Source: Oscillospiraceae bacterium (GTDB lineage: Bacteria > Bacillota > Clostridia > Oscillospirales > Oscillospiraceae). From it: 54,281 nt of DNA. The notes below the pieces were generated by a model. That model searched no databases. It had not been told where the DNA came from and was given only the letters and a program-made list of their open reading frames with translations. Every line of letters begins with the position of its first letter. Within the stretch, counting starts at the first letter, position 1. Made by a program: the position numbers and the translations under genes. The DNA lies in the NCBI GenBank assembly GCA_017501695.1, contig JAFVWL010000138.1, positions 1-54,281 on the forward strand, read 5' to 3'. Shown piece after piece: positions 1-7,887 of the stretch.

Positions 1-1
1 C

Positions 2-94
2 TATATTGATTACTATAACAACCGGCGTATCAAGGCAAGACTAAAGGGCTTGCCGCCTGCATTACACAGACAGCAAGCCCTCTCGGCAGCTTAA
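2..94 (+). pseudogene. IS3-family transposase, C-terminal end (cut by window edge)
   Basis: Reading from base 2 gives a 30-residue open frame with YIDYYNNRRIKARLKGLPP near its start and a TAA at 92-94. The YIDYYNNRRI..KLKGL..P pattern is the familiar C-terminus of the integrase-core (rve) OrfB transposase of IS3-family elements. An IS-like terminal repeat follows at 118-140. The gene body lies outside the window, so it cannot be judged whether the element is intact. Its right end falls 23 bp downstream of the stop of the leftward GH4 gene. Confidence 0.75.
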
Positions 95-102
95 ACAATT
101 TG

Positions 103-140
103 AGTTAGAAATATTTGTCTAACTTTTTGGGGTCACTTCA
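103..140 (+). mobile_element. right end of IS3-family element
   Basis: The terminal sequence reads AGTTAGA, an 8-base spacer, then TCTAACTTTTTGGGGTCAC and TTCA. It lies 9 bp after the transposase stop. The same 38 bases recur at 40669-40706, where the palindrome is extended to a second full inverted end. The AAGTTAGA/TCTAACTT mini-palindrome just inside the end is part of the element. Confidence 0.75.
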
Positions 141-163
141 CGGGTTCGAGGGGCGGTGATTTT

Positions 164-1555
164 TTACAGCCGGGACAGGTCGAAGTAAGGCTCCAGGTAT
201 TCCCGGGTGTTGCGGCACATTTGCCGGAACAGCTCCTCCGCCTGGGCCAGAGTCAGGCTGCCGCAGAGGGGCTGGTCCGCGAAGGCCTGGAAAATGACCC
301 CCAGGTCCCGGTCCTTGATGCCCGCGTAGGCGGTTTCGATGGCCATGGCGTTCCGGTGGACCAGGCTGGCCACAGCCCCCGGCAGGGGCCGGGCGGTGAC
401 AGGCCGGACCTGACCGTTGGAGAAAACGCAGTTGGTCTCCACAACGGTCCCCAGGGGAAGCTGACCCATCTGGCCCCGGTTGGGAAGGTTCACATTGGAA
501 ACCACGGTGGAGAAGCCAAGGATGGCCTTCATCAGGTCCGCCGCTTCCTCGGCGGAACGCTGGATTACGAAGGGTTTCCGGCCCTCCGCCATTTCCACGG
601 TTTCCGCGATCCGCTCCGCCTGCTGTGCCTCCCGGAAATCCACGGTGGTCAGATTGAACTGCCAGTCCTTTACGGTCTGGGGATCCTTCAGGTACCAGGA
701 CCCCGGCAGGAACTCCGCCAGGTGCCGGTCTCCCGCGGCAGCCAGGGCGCCGTAGCGACGATACAGGTCCAGCTTCAGCTTGTTGCCGTAGGCGAAGGGG
801 TCCTCCCGGAAAGCGAACCGTCCCCCGGGGCCTTCATAATAGCCCTCCTCATAGAACCGGTCCATGAACTCCGGCAGCAGGGCCAGCAGGTCCAGGTCAC
901 CATACCGGGCTTCCGTGATCCAGGTGAAGTGGTTGATGCCGCTGGCATCGGTATAAATATCCTTCCGTTGGACATCGATTCCCTTGATCTCCTTCAGCAC
1001 CCGGGTCAGGAAGGTCTGGGCGTGGAACACCTCATGGCAGCAGCCAAAGGCCTTGATCTCCGGGAACACATCGTACAGGGTTTTCACCAGGATGCTCATG
1101 GGATTGGTCAGGTTCAGCACCCAGGCATCGGGGCAGACGGCTTTGATCCGGGCGGCGAAATGCTCATAGATGGGCACGGTCCGCATGGCCCGCAGAATGC
1201 CGCCGGGTCCCACGGTGTCGCCCACGGACTGCCAGATTCCGTAGGCTTCCGGGGTGTGGACATCGCTGCGCATCTCCCGGAAGGTGCCGGGCAGAATGGA
1301 GATGATGACAAAATCCGCCCCGGCCAGGGCCTGGTCCAGGGTATCACTGACGGTATACTGAAAAACAGACCGGGTGTCAGGGTCCCGGGCGATCCGCTGA
1401 CCGATCTTCCGGTTCCGGCAGGCTGCCTCCCGGTCGATATCGTAGAGGGCGATCTCACCGGAAAGCCCCTCCGTTGCCGCCAGATCCGACATGAAGACCC
1501 GGGCCCACTGCTTGGAGCCGCCGCCGATATACGCGATCTTGATGTGCTTTTCCAT
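164..1555 (-). CDS. lplD: GH4 alpha-galacturonidase (LplD-like)
   Basis: Glycoside hydrolase family 4 enzyme of 463 aa, full length for the family. GH4 enzymes use NAD+ and a divalent metal in an oxidation/elimination mechanism. The N-terminus carries the Rossmann motif (IAYIGGGSKQW, about residues 7-17); the metal-site motif is CHEV at residues 173-176, followed by SGINHF about residue 205. CHEV is the published signature of the alpha-galacturonidase subgroup (B. subtilis LplD), distinct from CHSV galactosidases and CHGF glucosidases. No signal peptide, so it should act in the cytosol, releasing galacturonate from imported oligomers. It is transcribed divergently from the esterase/AraC operon and has a good ribosome site (GGGAGGGACC). 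Substrate assignment is inferred from motif and pectin context. Confidence 0.88.
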   Translation of the reverse strand: MEKHIKIAYIGGGSKQWARVFMSDLAATEGLSGEIALYDIDREAACRNRKIGQRIARDPDTRSVFQYTVSDTLDQALAGADFVIISILPGTFREMRSDVHTPEAYGIWQSVGDTVGPGGILRAMRTVPIYEHFAARIKAVCPDAWVLNLTNPMSILVKTLYDVFPEIKAFGCCHEVFHAQTFLTRVLKEIKGIDVQRKDIYTDASGINHFTWITEARYGDLDLLALLPEFMDRFYEEGYYEGPGGRFAFREDPFAYGNKLKLDLYRRYGALAAAGDRHLAEFLPGSWYLKDPQTVKDWQFNLTTVDFREAQQAERIAETVEMAEGRKPFVIQRSAEEAADLMKAILGFSTVVSNVNLPNRGQMGQLPLGTVVETNCVFSNGQVRPVTARPLPGAVASLVHRNAMAIETAYAGIKDRDLGVIFQAFADQPLCGSLTLAQAEELFRQMCRNTREYLEPYFDLSRL

Positions 1556-1582
1556 TTTGGTCCCTCCCTGGAAAGAAAAGTG

Positions 1583-1611
1583 TTGACGGGATTATTATTT
1601 TGGATTATCAT
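1583..1611 (+). promoter_or_regulatory. promoter of the esterase-AraC operon
   Basis: TTGACG at 1583-1588, 17-bp spacer, TATCAT at 1606-1611. It lies in the 124-bp divergent region between the GH4 gene and the esterase, so the AraC protein encoded downstream could act on both directions (inference). Confidence 0.55.
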
Positions 1612-1679
1612 AAGAATATAAATGGATTATTCGCTGAAAGACATGGACAAAACGGATGTCGGGCGATGGAGGGGATATC

Positions 1680-2528
1680 ATGCTGGTGCTGCAGACCGAT
1701 CTTTATGAATATCACGGCCAAACCCGGGCACCGGGAGCCGCGGGAAAGCTGACCTGCTATGTGCCCCGGACTCCGGAAAAGGTGAGCGTGAGCCGCCGCC
1801 GGCCCGGTGTGCTGATCCTGCCCGGCGGTGCTTACCGCTGGGTATCCGGGCGGGAAGGAGAGCCGGTGGCGCTGCGGTTCGCCGCCCGGGGCTGGGCGGC
1901 CTTTGTGCTGGAGTATTCCTGCGCGCCCTTTGGGTTCCCCACCTCCCTTCGGGAGGCGGCTATGGCCATGGGCTATATCCGGGACAAGGCGGCGGAATTC
2001 GGCGTGGATCCCCATATGGTGGCGGCGGTGGGCTTTTCCGCCGGGGGCCATCTGTGCGGCACTCTGGGAACCATGTATGATTGCCCGGAGCTGGCGGATC
2101 TGGGGGTGGATCCCCGGCCTGACGCCCTGTGCCTGTGCTATCCCGTGGCGGTGAGCTGGGGCCGGACCCATGAAGAGAGCTTCGAAAACATCTCCCGGGG
2201 AGACCCGGATCTGCGCCGGCGGCTGTCCCTGGACCGGCTGGTCCGGCCGGATATGCCCCCGGTGTTTCTGTGGCATACCCGGGATGACCAGTCCGTGCCC
2301 TGCCGGAACAGCCTGGTGCTGGCATCCGCCCTGGAAGAACAGGGCGTGGACTTTGAAATGCGGATCCACCGCCATGGACAGCATGGCCTGTCCACCGGGG
2401 ATGAGATGGTATATCCTGCGGGAAATGTTCCGGAAATAAGCCGGGATATACAAAATTGGCCGGAATATGCTATGGAATTCTTCCGGGATAAGGGCCTGCG
2501 GATCCGGGATGAGGAGGGGGCTTTATGA
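1680..2528 (+). CDS. alpha/beta hydrolase, carbohydrate acetylesterase-like (BD-FAE type)
   Basis: 282-aa alpha/beta-hydrolase of the esterase/lipase type often found in polysaccharide loci. An oxyanion-hole-like LPGGAY lies at residues 46-51, the nucleophile elbow GFSAGG at 118-123 (Ser120), an Asp in HTRDDQSVP around 211, and a terminal His in HRHGQHG. No signal peptide. The start at 1680 is preferred over an in-frame ATG at 1656 because GGAGGGG stands 6-7 bases before it. The stop overlaps the ATG of the AraC gene (TTATGA). In a pectin locus the likely job is removal of acetyl groups from galacturonides; feruloyl or other esters cannot be excluded. Confidence 0.8.
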   Translation: MLVLQTDLYEYHGQTRAPGAAGKLTCYVPRTPEKVSVSRRRPGVLILPGGAYRWVSGREGEPVALRFAARGWAAFVLEYSCAPFGFPTSLREAAMAMGYIRDKAAEFGVDPHMVAAVGFSAGGHLCGTLGTMYDCPELADLGVDPRPDALCLCYPVAVSWGRTHEESFENISRGDPDLRRRLSLDRLVRPDMPPVFLWHTRDDQSVPCRNSLVLASALEEQGVDFEMRIHRHGQHGLSTGDEMVYPAGNVPEISRDIQNWPEYAMEFFRDKGLRIRDEEGAL

Positions 2529-3301
2529 ATACGATCTTATATGTGGGCGAGCACAGCCGGACCTATGATGTCCAGTGGCACGAGCATGCGGAGTGGGAGC
2601 TGGTCTACTGCACCGGCGGTGAAGGGACCTTCCAGTTCGAAAACGGCACCACCATGAACTACAAGGCCGGAGAGGCCGTAGCCATTCCGCCCCGGGAGCG
2701 CCACTGCAATTTCAGCAGCGAGGGCTTTACCAACATCTATCTGCGCATGGCAGAGCCGTCCATGCCCTACCGGTCCGCCTTCCGGGTGTCCGATGACGGT
2801 GCGGAGCATCTGCGCAGCGCCTTCGCGGAAGCGAGATTCTATTTCCTGGCGGACGTTCGGAAACGGGAGCTGGTGCTGGCTGCCCTGGGTGAGCTGATCA
2901 CCAGCTACATGATCGTCTACCGCAGCAACAGCGAGTTCTCCAAGCCCGTGGAACAGATCCGGGCCATGATCATCAACAACTATGCCCAGTGCGATTTCGC
3001 CCTGGATGAGGCCATCCGGCAGATGCCCTTCCATTACGATTACCTGCGGAAGCTGTTCAAGAAGGAAATGGGTATCACACCCCTGGAGTACATGACCGGA
3101 CTGCGGATGAAGAAGGCGGAGACCATGCTGACCGCCATGTGGGGCAGCGATTATTCCGTGGCGGAGATCGGGACCCTCTGCGGTTATGACGACGCGCTGT
3201 ACTTTTCCCGGGTGTTCAAAAAGCACTTCGGGTGCTCACCGTCGGCCTTCGCAAAAAATCGTGAAAAAAACGGAACGAAAACTACGCAGGAGGAAATCTG
3301 A
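2525..3301 (+). CDS. AraC-family transcriptional regulator with cupin sensor
   Basis: 258 aa. Residues about 10-75 form a cupin-type effector domain (HEHAEWELVYC, then AGEAVAIPPRERH), and the last 100 residues form the double helix-turn-helix of AraC/XylS proteins, ending CGYDDALYFSRVFKKHFG followed by SPSAF. Translationally coupled to the esterase by an ATGA overlap. The position between the divergent GH4 gene and the long rightward pectin cluster makes it the likely local activator; the inducer (a galacturonide or ketodeoxyuronate) is inference. Confidence 0.9.
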   Translation: MNTILYVGEHSRTYDVQWHEHAEWELVYCTGGEGTFQFENGTTMNYKAGEAVAIPPRERHCNFSSEGFTNIYLRMAEPSMPYRSAFRVSDDGAEHLRSAFAEARFYFLADVRKRELVLAALGELITSYMIVYRSNSEFSKPVEQIRAMIINNYAQCDFALDEAIRQMPFHYDYLRKLFKKEMGITPLEYMTGLRMKKAETMLTAMWGSDYSVAEIGTLCGYDDALYFSRVFKKHFGCSPSAFAKNREKNGTKTTQEEI

Positions 3302-3377
3302 CCTTTTTGTCCTTCAAAATTTTCTTTTTCCCCTGTGTTAACAGAAAAACCATAACATTCCAATGTAGAAATCCTGT

Positions 3378-3405
3378 CACCCACCTGCCCTTTGGCAGGT
3401 GGGTG
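3378..3405 (+). terminator. 12-bp hairpin after the AraC gene
   Basis: CACCCACCTGCC, loop CTTT, GGCAGGTGGGTG: a perfect 12-bp stem 77 bp after the AraC stop. The following bases are ATATCCGTTTTG, so the U-tract is displaced; termination is likely but not typical. Confidence 0.5.
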
Positions 3406-3465
3406 ATATCCGTTTTGTGAATATTCGGTGTGGAAAAAGTTATGGAATTAAACAAAGTGCTCATG

Positions 3466-3471
3466 TATAAT
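3466..3471 (+). promoter_or_regulatory. -10 box upstream of the pectin transport/catabolism cluster
   Basis: A consensus TATAAT stands 41 bp before the isomerase start in an AT-rich 100-bp stretch. No convincing -35 hexamer is seen 16-18 bp upstream, as expected for an activator-dependent promoter; that interpretation is inference. Confidence 0.4.
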
Positions 3472-3511
3472 TTTTGTAAATAATGAAAATTGTGTACTTT
3501 GCCGAAAAGGG

Positions 3512-4360
3512 GTGGCGGAATTGAAACTGTGTATTCGGGCCCACGATCTGGGTGTCCAGGGAACCGAGGCCATCCTGGCCCGGCTGGCGGAGCTGGATAT
3601 CGACGGTGTGCAGATGGTCTGCTACAAGGCCTACGATGACATTCCCTATGCCCCCGGTGCCATTACGCCGGATAAGGCCGCGGCTATCGGCCAGGCCTTT
3701 GCCCAGCGGGGGGCCATGATCCCTCTGGTGGGTGCCTATTTTAACCCGGTCCATTCCAACCGGGAAAAGGCGGAGCGGTGCTTCAATATTTTCGGCGAGT
3801 ATCTTACCCGGTGCCGGGCCATGGGCTGTGACTATGTGGGCTCGGAGACCGGCTCCTACAGCGATGATCCCTGGGTCTATCACCCCCTGAACCGCAGGGA
3901 GGAGGCCTTGGAGGCAGTGGCGCAGACCTTCTCCCGGCTGTGTGATATCGCCGAGGTCCACGGCTCCACGGTGGCCATGGAGGGCGCCGCGGGCCATGTG
4001 TGCTGGAATGTCCAGGCCCTGGCCAAGGTCCGGAAGATGATCGGTAAGAAGACCGCCGTGATCTTCGACCTCTACAATTATCTTGACGAAACCAACCAGC
4101 GGGATTACCTGAAAATCCTGGACGAGGGTCTGGATACCTTCGCCGGTGAGATCCTGCTGTTCCATATGAAGGACTGCCGGTTTTTGGAGGGCGGCGCGCC
4201 CAGGCAGGTGCCCTTGGGCACCGGCGACATGGATATGGAAGCCATCCTGCGGCGGATCAAGGCCTACGACGAAAACGCGGTGCTGACCCTGGAGGGTACC
4301 ACCGGCGACCATATTGCCCGTGCGGTGGCCACCATCCGGGGCATCTGGGACCGGATCTGA
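3512..4360 (+). CDS. sugar phosphate isomerase/epimerase-like TIM-barrel protein
   Basis: 282-aa member of the xylose-isomerase-like TIM-barrel superfamily (AP endonuclease 2 fold). Metal-ligand type positions are visible: VAMEGAAGH near residue 153, IFDLYNYLD near 188, HMKDCRF near 218 and a late Glu in LTLEGTTG near 263. The start is not ATG: GTG at 3512 or TTG at 3521, the latter being better spaced from GGGGTGG. First gene after a new promoter, one base before the pectinesterase ATG. Exact substrate unknown; in this setting it is a candidate for a missing uronate or ketodeoxyuronate isomerase step (inference). Confidence 0.75.
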   Translation: MAELKLCIRAHDLGVQGTEAILARLAELDIDGVQMVCYKAYDDIPYAPGAITPDKAAAIGQAFAQRGAMIPLVGAYFNPVHSNREKAERCFNIFGEYLTRCRAMGCDYVGSETGSYSDDPWVYHPLNRREEALEAVAQTFSRLCDIAEVHGSTVAMEGAAGHVCWNVQALAKVRKMIGKKTAVIFDLYNYLDETNQRDYLKILDEGLDTFAGEILLFHMKDCRFLEGGAPRQVPLGTGDMDMEAILRRIKAYDENAVLTLEGTTGDHIARAVATIRGIWDRI

Positions 4361-4361
4361 C

Positions 4362-5222
4362 ATGAAGACCATCCATGTGACTGCGGAAGAGGACCTGCAG
4401 AAGGTTCTGGATTCTGCTCCCGCGGACGCGACGGTCCGGCTGGCACCCGGGATCTACCGGGCCAAGACCGTGATCCGAACCCCGGGACTGACGCTGATTG
4501 GCGCCGGGGCAGGGGAGACGGTGATCGTCTGGGACGATCACGCCAGAAAACCCCACCCCATCGGATATGAATACAATACCTTCCGGACCTGGACTCTGGC
4601 GGTCTGCGCGGACCGGGTGACGATCCGGGACCTGACCGTGGCCAACGATGCCGGGGATCCCCGGACCAAGGGCCAGCAGGTGGCCTTGAGCGTTTGCGGA
4701 ACGGATTTCTCCATGGAAAACTGTACCCTGACCTCCACCCAGGATACCCTGTTTCTGGGGCCTCTGCCGTCGGATCTCATCGGCCGGTACGAAGGCTTCC
4801 TGACGGACGACCTGCGGGCCGGATATCCCATGACCCAGCGGTTTGAAAACTGCCGGATCCAGGGCACCGTGGATTTCATCTTCGGCTGCGGCGAAGCGGA
4901 TTTTATCCGCTGTGAAATCCGCTCCCTGCACGACGGACGGGACACAGGCTATGTGGCGGCGCCTTCCCATGAGGCCCGGCGCGGCCGGGGCTTCCGGTTT
5001 CGGGAATGTGCGTTTACCTGCGGGGCGGAAGTGGCTCCGGAAAGCGTTTATCTGGCCCGGCCCTGGCGGGATTACGGCATGGCGGTTTTTGAGAATTGCC
5101 GGTACGGATCCCACATCGCCCCGGCGGGCTTTGATCCCTGGAGCGGTACCCGGCGGGACCGCACCGCCCGGTTTTACGAAACCCCGCCGGTCCCCGGCCG
5201 TGTGGACTGGGTGAAAGCGTAA
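4362..5222 (+). CDS. pectinesterase (CE8 pectin methylesterase)
   Basis: 286-aa carbohydrate esterase family 8 enzyme with the right-handed beta-helix signatures of pectin methylesterases: QQVALSV (105-111), QDTL (127-130), DFIFG (171-175, catalytic Asp171) and LARPW (231-235, substrate-binding Arg233). It hydrolyses methyl esters of galacturonic acid. The ATG at 4362 lies one base after the isomerase stop; an upstream in-frame ATG at 4314 lies inside the isomerase gene and is rejected. There is no signal peptide, whereas most bacterial pectinesterases are secreted; a cytosolic or periplasm-free oligosaccharide esterase such as E. coli-type PemB relatives would fit imported methylated oligogalacturonides. 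Confidence 0.92.
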   Translation: MKTIHVTAEEDLQKVLDSAPADATVRLAPGIYRAKTVIRTPGLTLIGAGAGETVIVWDDHARKPHPIGYEYNTFRTWTLAVCADRVTIRDLTVANDAGDPRTKGQQVALSVCGTDFSMENCTLTSTQDTLFLGPLPSDLIGRYEGFLTDDLRAGYPMTQRFENCRIQGTVDFIFGCGEADFIRCEIRSLHDGRDTGYVAAPSHEARRGRGFRFRECAFTCGAEVAPESVYLARPWRDYGMAVFENCRYGSHIAPAGFDPWSGTRRDRTARFYETPPVPGRVDWVKA

Positions 5223-5234
5223 GGAACGGTGCCT

Positions 5235-5819
5235 ATGAAGCAAATGACATTATCCCAATACCGGACCATCGATCTGGGGATCCTGCTGGGGGTGCTGGCG
5301 GTGAGCCAGTTCTTCATCAGTGTGGCTACTTACCAATGGTTTCCGGACCAGCTCTATGTGGTGTCTCCGGCGGCGGCGATCACGGCCCTGGTGATGATGC
5401 GCTGGGGCGGCTGGGCAGCCATTCACGCGGCCTCCGCGGGCTTGCTGTTTTCCTGTCTGTCCGGCGGCGGCTGGCAGCAGTTCCTGATCTACGGCGCGGG
5501 CAACCTGGCGGCTCTGGCAGCCCTGCCGGTGCTGCGGAAGCTGGGCAAGGAGCGGGTCCGGAAGGATGTCCTCCTGTCCCTGGGCTTCGGGCTCGGTGTC
5601 CAGGTGCTGATGCAGCTGGGTCGGGGAGTCCTGGCTATGATCCTGGGCTTCGGCTGGGAAGCGGCCCTGGGATTTATCACCACCGATTCGCTGTCGGTGA
5701 TCTTTACCTTGTTTATCACTTGGATCGTTCGTCAGGCCGACGGGCTGTTCGAGGATCAAAAACATTATCTGCTCCGCCTGCAAAGCGAGCACCAGAATGA
5801 AGGGAGAGAACAGTTTTGA
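5235..5819 (+). CDS. S-component-like integral membrane protein of unknown function
   Basis: 194 aa, very hydrophobic, five to six predicted membrane segments (about residues 12-32, 38-55, 58-76, 80-96, 108-135, 145-165) and a charged C-terminal tail. Size and helix pattern resemble substrate-binding S components of ECF transporters, but no diagnostic motif is seen and no EcfA/T genes are nearby. The ATG at 5235 has AAGGA 9 bases upstream; GTG at 5229 is less likely. The stop codon overlaps the TTG start of the first permease, so the gene is translationally coupled to the sugar ABC transporter. Confidence 0.6.
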   Translation: MKQMTLSQYRTIDLGILLGVLAVSQFFISVATYQWFPDQLYVVSPAAAITALVMMRWGGWAAIHAASAGLLFSCLSGGGWQQFLIYGAGNLAALAALPVLRKLGKERVRKDVLLSLGFGLGVQVLMQLGRGVLAMILGFGWEAALGFITTDSLSVIFTLFITWIVRQADGLFEDQKHYLLRLQSEHQNEGREQF

Positions 5820-6883
5820 AAAAACCAATGGCTGGAGATTTCCTCGTTTATGACAAGCACTCGAACACATACCGCGTGGACCCGGAGCAGGCCGTGCGGG
5901 ATGATGTGGAGAAGCACTACTGGCTCAATGTGGGGCGCACGGTTCTGAAGGACTGGCGTCTGTACGTGATGCTGGTGCCCATGATCCTGGTGTTCCTGTT
6001 CTGGCGGTACTTCCCCATGTACGAGCTGCTGCGCTGCTTCAAGGTGGCGGATCAGGTCAAGCCTGTTTCCGAGCAGTTCTTCTCGGGCTTCTCCTATTTC
6101 AAGCGGCTGCTGGTTGGCGGCGACAGTATGTCCACCGATTTCTGGCGGGCGCTGCGCAATACCTTCCTGCTGAGCTTCTACGGTCTGTGCTTCGGCTTCC
6201 CGGTGCCCGTGATCCTGGCCCTGTTCTTCAACGAGATCAAGTCCAACGGTCTGCGCAGCGTCTACCAGGTGCTGACCTACCTGCCCAAGTTCATTTCCAC
6301 CGTCGTCATGACCTCCCTGGTGACCATGCTGGTCAAGCAGGGCTCCCTGACCACCGGCATGGGCATCCTGTCCCAGGCGTTGTCCTCGTTGGGTGTCATA
6401 TCGGAGGAGGTGGCCTACGCGGGCCTTCTGAAGAACCCGGACTTCTTCCGGGCCATCTACCAGATCAGCGGCATCTGGGAGACCGCGGGCTACGATTCCA
6501 TCGTGTTCTTCGCCGCCATCATCGCCATCTCTCCCACCAGCTATGAGGCTGCCCAGATCGACGGCGCGGGCAAGATGGCCCAGATGCGCTATGTGGTTCT
6601 GCCCAGCATCCTGTCCACCCTGGTCATCATGCTGATCACCCGGATCGGCTCCCTGCTGAGCGTGGGCTACGAAAAGGTCCTGCTGCTGTACGATCCCAGC
6701 ACCTACATGACCGCCGATGTGGTTTCCACCTTCGCCCAGCGCTACGGCATGGGCAGCGCGTCGGCAGCGTCCAACCAGGGTATCGCCTCCGCCGCGGAAA
6801 TGATGAGTAACGTGATCAGTATGCTGCTGGTCATCGGTGCCAATACCATATCCCGCAAGGCGTCGGATGTATCGCTTTACTAA
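5816..6883 (+). CDS. CUT1 sugar ABC transporter permease (LplB/YteP-like)
   Basis: 355-aa binding-protein-dependent permease. A 40-residue cytosolic N-terminus precedes about six membrane helices; the EAA coupling motif that contacts the ATPase is SYEAAQIDGAGKMAQMRYVV at about residues 242-261. The LplB/YteP group works with LplC-type partners on oligogalacturonides and rhamnogalacturonan fragments in Bacillus. The start codon is TTG with AGGGAGAG before it and overlaps the previous stop. Followed after 12 bp by the partner permease. Confidence 0.92.
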   Translation: MKKPMAGDFLVYDKHSNTYRVDPEQAVRDDVEKHYWLNVGRTVLKDWRLYVMLVPMILVFLFWRYFPMYELLRCFKVADQVKPVSEQFFSGFSYFKRLLVGGDSMSTDFWRALRNTFLLSFYGLCFGFPVPVILALFFNEIKSNGLRSVYQVLTYLPKFISTVVMTSLVTMLVKQGSLTTGMGILSQALSSLGVISEEVAYAGLLKNPDFFRAIYQISGIWETAGYDSIVFFAAIIAISPTSYEAAQIDGAGKMAQMRYVVLPSILSTLVIMLITRIGSLLSVGYEKVLLLYDPSTYMTADVVSTFAQRYGMGSASAASNQGIASAAEMMSNVISMLLVIGANTISRKASDVSLY

Positions 6884-6895
6884 GGGGGGCTTCCG

Positions 6896-7786
6896 GTGAA
6901 AAGAAAACTTGAAATTTCCGAACTGATCTTTAAGATCATCAGCTACACTCTGCTGACCATGTTCGCCCTGTGCTGCCTGTATCCCTTTGTCTACGCCGTC
7001 AGCGCCGCCATCAGCGGCCAGCATGCCGTGGACTACGGCGAGGTCATCCTGTTCCCCAAGGACATCCAGTTCGAGGCCTTTGCCCGGATGTTCAACGACA
7101 ATATGTTCTGGAACGCTTACGCCAATACCTTGTTTCTGACAGTGTACGGCACCCTGTGGGCCATGCTGGTGGCCATCCTGGGCGCCTATGCCCTGTCCAA
7201 GAAGCGGCTGCTGTTCCGGACCTTCTTCAACTTCTTCCTGGTGTTCACCATGTGGTTCTCCGCGGGCATCGTGCCTCAGTACCTGAACTATCTGGATACC
7301 AAGGAAGTGTTCAACGCCATTGGCATCATGGATGACAAATGGCTGGTGGTCATCGCCATGGGTATGGCGGCCATGAACATCATCCTCCTGCGTAACGCCT
7401 TCGAGGGTGTCCCCTCTGATATTGAGGAAGCCGCCATCGTGGACGGTGCCACGGAATTCCAGGTGCTGACCAAGGTGTACATCCCCATGTCCAAGTCCAC
7501 CATCGCCACTGTGGCCCTGTTCTTTGCCATTTCCCGCTGGAACGGCTACTTCTGGGCCCGGCAGATGATCTCCAACGCCAACGAGCATCCCCTGCAGGTC
7601 TTCATCCGGCTGAAGCTGGAGGAGTTCACGGATCCCGAGTTTATGGCCGGCTGGAATGAGATCTATTCCTCCGACTCCGTGATCTATGCCCTGATCGTCT
7701 GTTCCATCGTGCCCATCCTCGTCATTTATCCCTTCATCCAGAAGTACTTCGCCAAGGGCGTCAACGTCGGCGGCGTGAAGGAGTAA
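6896..7786 (+). CDS. CUT1 sugar ABC transporter permease (LplC/YtcP-like)
   Basis: 296-aa inner-membrane permease with six predicted helices and an EAA coupling loop, DIEEAAIVDGATEFQVLTKV, at about residues 176-195. GTG start with AAGGGGGG upstream. It forms the heterodimeric pore with the preceding LplB-like protein; the solute-binding lipoprotein follows 101 bp later. Typical length for the family. Confidence 0.92.
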   Translation: MKRKLEISELIFKIISYTLLTMFALCCLYPFVYAVSAAISGQHAVDYGEVILFPKDIQFEAFARMFNDNMFWNAYANTLFLTVYGTLWAMLVAILGAYALSKKRLLFRTFFNFFLVFTMWFSAGIVPQYLNYLDTKEVFNAIGIMDDKWLVVIAMGMAAMNIILLRNAFEGVPSDIEEAAIVDGATEFQVLTKVYIPMSKSTIATVALFFAISRWNGYFWARQMISNANEHPLQVFIRLKLEEFTDPEFMAGWNEIYSSDSVIYALIVCSIVPILVIYPFIQKYFAKGVNVGGVKE

Positions 7787-7887
7787 CCCCGTATAATTAC
7801 CGGACCAACAACCCGGCCAATTATAGGCTGCCGCAGGCGGATCCGCCAGAACAGCCAAAAATCAAAAAGGAAAAGGAGAAAACCAAC

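Noticed and set aside
3302-3511. Riboswitch before the isomerase gene
   Set aside because: Only a simple hairpin is present, located before the promoter-like TATAAT; no known aptamer features.
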